A stretch of DNA of 12,231 nucleotides, taken from assembly GCA_021785115.1 (NCBI GenBank), contig JAJYGO010000401.1, positions 1-12,231 of the forward strand. Direction: 5' to 3'. Both the position numbers and the translations under genes were made by a program. The notes below the pieces were generated by a model, which had not been told where the DNA came from, made no database searches, and saw only the letters and a program-made list of their open reading frames with translations. The stretch is from Chloroflexota bacterium. GTDB taxonomy: Bacteria > Chloroflexota > Limnocylindria > Limnocylindrales > CSP1-4. Below, piece by piece: positions 11,136 to 12,231 of this stretch (position 1 is its first letter; every line of letters begins with the position of its first letter).

Positions 11136-11142
11136 CCGAGTC

Positions 11143-11472
11143 GTGAAACTCGTCGTCGCCATCGTGCACAACGAAGACGCCGGGGCGCTGGTGGACGCGC
11201 TGCTGGCGCGTGAGTACCGCGCCACGCGGCTGCACTCGTCGGGCGGCTTCCTCAAGCAGTCCAACGCCACGGTCATCCTGGGCGTTGACGACGACCACGT
11301 GGACGTCGTGCTGGGGATCGTGGACGAGACCTGCCACCCGCGGACGCAGATCGTCAACCCGATGCCGCCGATCATGGAGCCCGGGGAGTTCTTCATGCCC
11401 TACCCGCTCGAGGTCGAGGTGGGCGGCGCCACGGTGTTCGTGCTGCCGGTGGAGCGGTTCGAGCGCCTGTGA
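11143..11472 (+). CDS. darA: PII-like cyclic-di-AMP receptor DarA (YaaQ/PstA family)
   Basis: A 109-aa cytoplasmic trimeric signal protein that binds cyclic-di-AMP. The sequence matches the family from end to end: MKLVVAIV at the start, GGFLKQSNAT (34-43) and the hallmark PYPLEVEVGGATVFVLPV (86-103). Residues Arg26, Thr28, Phe36, Leu37, Asn41, Gly47 and Phe99 correspond to positions I recall lining the c-di-AMP pocket in the PstA/DarA structures, so ligand binding is likely kept. The targets of DarA are largely unknown. Its stop codon overlaps the GTG of the proline dehydrogenase gene by 4 nt (GTGA), indicating translational coupling and one mRNA. In Bacillus-type genomes the gene follows tmk, which here is far to the left. 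Confidence 0.95.
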   Translation: MKLVVAIVHNEDAGALVDALLAREYRATRLHSSGGFLKQSNATVILGVDDDHVDVVLGIVDETCHPRTQIVNPMPPIMEPGEFFMPYPLEVEVGGATVFVLPVERFERL

Positions 11473-12231
11473 ACCGCGTCCTCCGGAAGCTCCTGCTCTG
11501 GTGCGCCCGCAACGGCTGGATGCGCGAGCACCTGCCGAACCTGCCGTTCATGCAGCGGGCGGTCCACCGGTTCATGCCCGGCGACACCATCGACGACGCC
11601 CTCGGGGCGGCCGTCGCGCTCCAGGTGCTGGGCATCGCCACCATCTACACCAAGCTCGGCGAGGCCCTGACGGACCTGTCGCAGGCCCAGGACGTGGCCG
11701 ACCACTACCTCGAGCTGCTGGGCCGGATCAAGACCTCCGAGATCGACGGCGAGATCAGCGTCAAGCCCACCCAGCTGGGCCTCGACATCGACGAGGACGC
11801 CTGCTTCGCGCATCTGCGCACGCTCGCCGAGGCGGCCGAGGCCCAGGGCTCGTACCTGTGGATCGACATGGAGGACAGCGCGTACGTGGACCGGACGCTG
11901 GACCTCTACCAGCGGCTCAGGGCGTCGTACCCGCGGACCGGCGTCTGCCTCCAGGCGTACCTGCGCCGAACCGCCAAGGACGTGGAGCGGCTGCTGCCGA
12001 TCAACCCCGCGATCCGCCTGGTCAAGGGCGCCTACGACGAGCCGAAGGAGATCGCGTTCCAGCGCAAGCGCGAGGTGGACGCCAACTACCTGGGCATCGC
12101 GGTGACCCTGCTGCGGGAGTCGCGGAGCCGGCCGCTGCGGATCGGCCTGGGCACCCATGACGTGGAGCTTGTCCAGCAGATCGCCACCCACGCGGGCGCG
12201 GCCGGGATCCCCAAGCAGTCGTTCGAGGTCC
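11469..12231 (+). CDS. putB: Proline dehydrogenase (FAD-dependent, monofunctional), 3'-truncated
   Basis: Oxidises proline to pyrroline-5-carboxylate, passing electrons to the quinone pool; first step of proline catabolism. The GTG at 11469 overlaps the darA stop. The frame runs off the window after 254 residues without a stop. Features: an N-terminal helical arm (1-40), then the beta/alpha barrel with SVKPTQLGL (97-105, Lys99), WIDMEDS (131-137, Asp133), CLQAYLRR (160-167) and RLVKGAYDEP (183-192), all hallmarks of PRODH. Enzymes of this monofunctional type are about 300 aa, so roughly the last 50 residues, including the helix with the substrate-binding Arg pair, are missing from view. There is no sign of a fused P5C dehydrogenase domain in the visible part; its gene may follow. 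Confidence 0.94.
   Translation, partial: MNRVLRKLLLWCARNGWMREHLPNLPFMQRAVHRFMPGDTIDDALGAAVALQVLGIATIYTKLGEALTDLSQAQDVADHYLELLGRIKTSEIDGEISVKPTQLGLDIDEDACFAHLRTLAEAAEAQGSYLWIDMEDSAYVDRTLDLYQRLRASYPRTGVCLQAYLRRTAKDVERLLPINPAIRLVKGAYDEPKEIAFQRKREVDANYLGIAVTLLRESRSRPLRIGLGTHDVELVQQIATHAGAAGIPKQSFEV

Noticed and set aside
10977..11396. N-terminal extension of the GGDEF protein across darA on the opposite strand
   Set aside because: It would overlap the strongly conserved darA gene; GGAGGGG before 10976 gives a natural start.
11469..12231. PutA-type bifunctional enzyme
   Set aside because: The N-terminus is that of short monofunctional PRODH and lacks the DNA-binding/arm region of PutA; a fused C-terminal domain cannot be fully excluded because the gene leaves the window.

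Overview
The window is very GC-rich DNA (roughly 70% or more), packed with GTG-started genes. Pro/Thr/Ser-rich extracellular tails, large secreted Ig-like proteins, an ECF sigma/anti-sigma pair and several genes whose start codon lies only 6-11 nt after a TANNNT -10 box suggest a high-GC bacterium. I favour Chloroflexota (Limnocylindria-like) over Actinomycetota. This is an inference from style, because there is no rRNA or tRNA here.

Left edge (2-1281, + strand): the end of a [NiFe]-hydrogenase operon. It contains the 3' part of the b-type cytochrome subunit (HyaC), the nickel chaperone HypA and a HyaD/HybD-type maturation protease, joined by a 3-nt gap and a 4-nt overlap. A 322-nt non-coding stretch (1282-1603) follows, holding four copies of a palindromic 17-mer arranged as two 46-bp modules. 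Next come thymidylate kinase (tmk, probably leaderless) and a secreted alpha/beta-hydrolase lipoprotein, both on +.

Middle (3531-8837, - strand): a co-oriented cell-surface locus. In transcription order it has an ECF sigma factor, its zinc-finger anti-sigma factor with a long extracellular Pro/Thr/Ser stalk, a 595-aa secreted protein with Big/invasin-like folds, and a 541-aa secreted PPC/Ig-like protein. An ECF-type promoter (AAC-N16-GTC) sits just upstream of the anti-sigma gene, and strong hairpins separate the units. Diverging from the sigma gene is a membrane-anchored cupredoxin-fold protein (9136-9855, +) that has lost most of its expected copper ligands.

Right edge (9960-12231): a GAF-GGDEF protein (-) diverges from darA (+), the PII-like cyclic-di-AMP receptor. 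darA overlaps by 4 nt a proline dehydrogenase gene that runs off the window. Cyclic-di-GMP-type and cyclic-di-AMP-type signalling genes therefore share one 166-bp promoter region, and the c-di-AMP receptor is translationally coupled to catabolism of the osmolyte proline. No mobile element, CRISPR array or tRNA is visible. The observations I rate highest are the darA-proline dehydrogenase coupling, the copper-ligand-less cupredoxin with its 11-bp inverted repeat over the promoter, the ECF promoter/anti-sigma layout and the palindromic modules after the hydrogenase operon.
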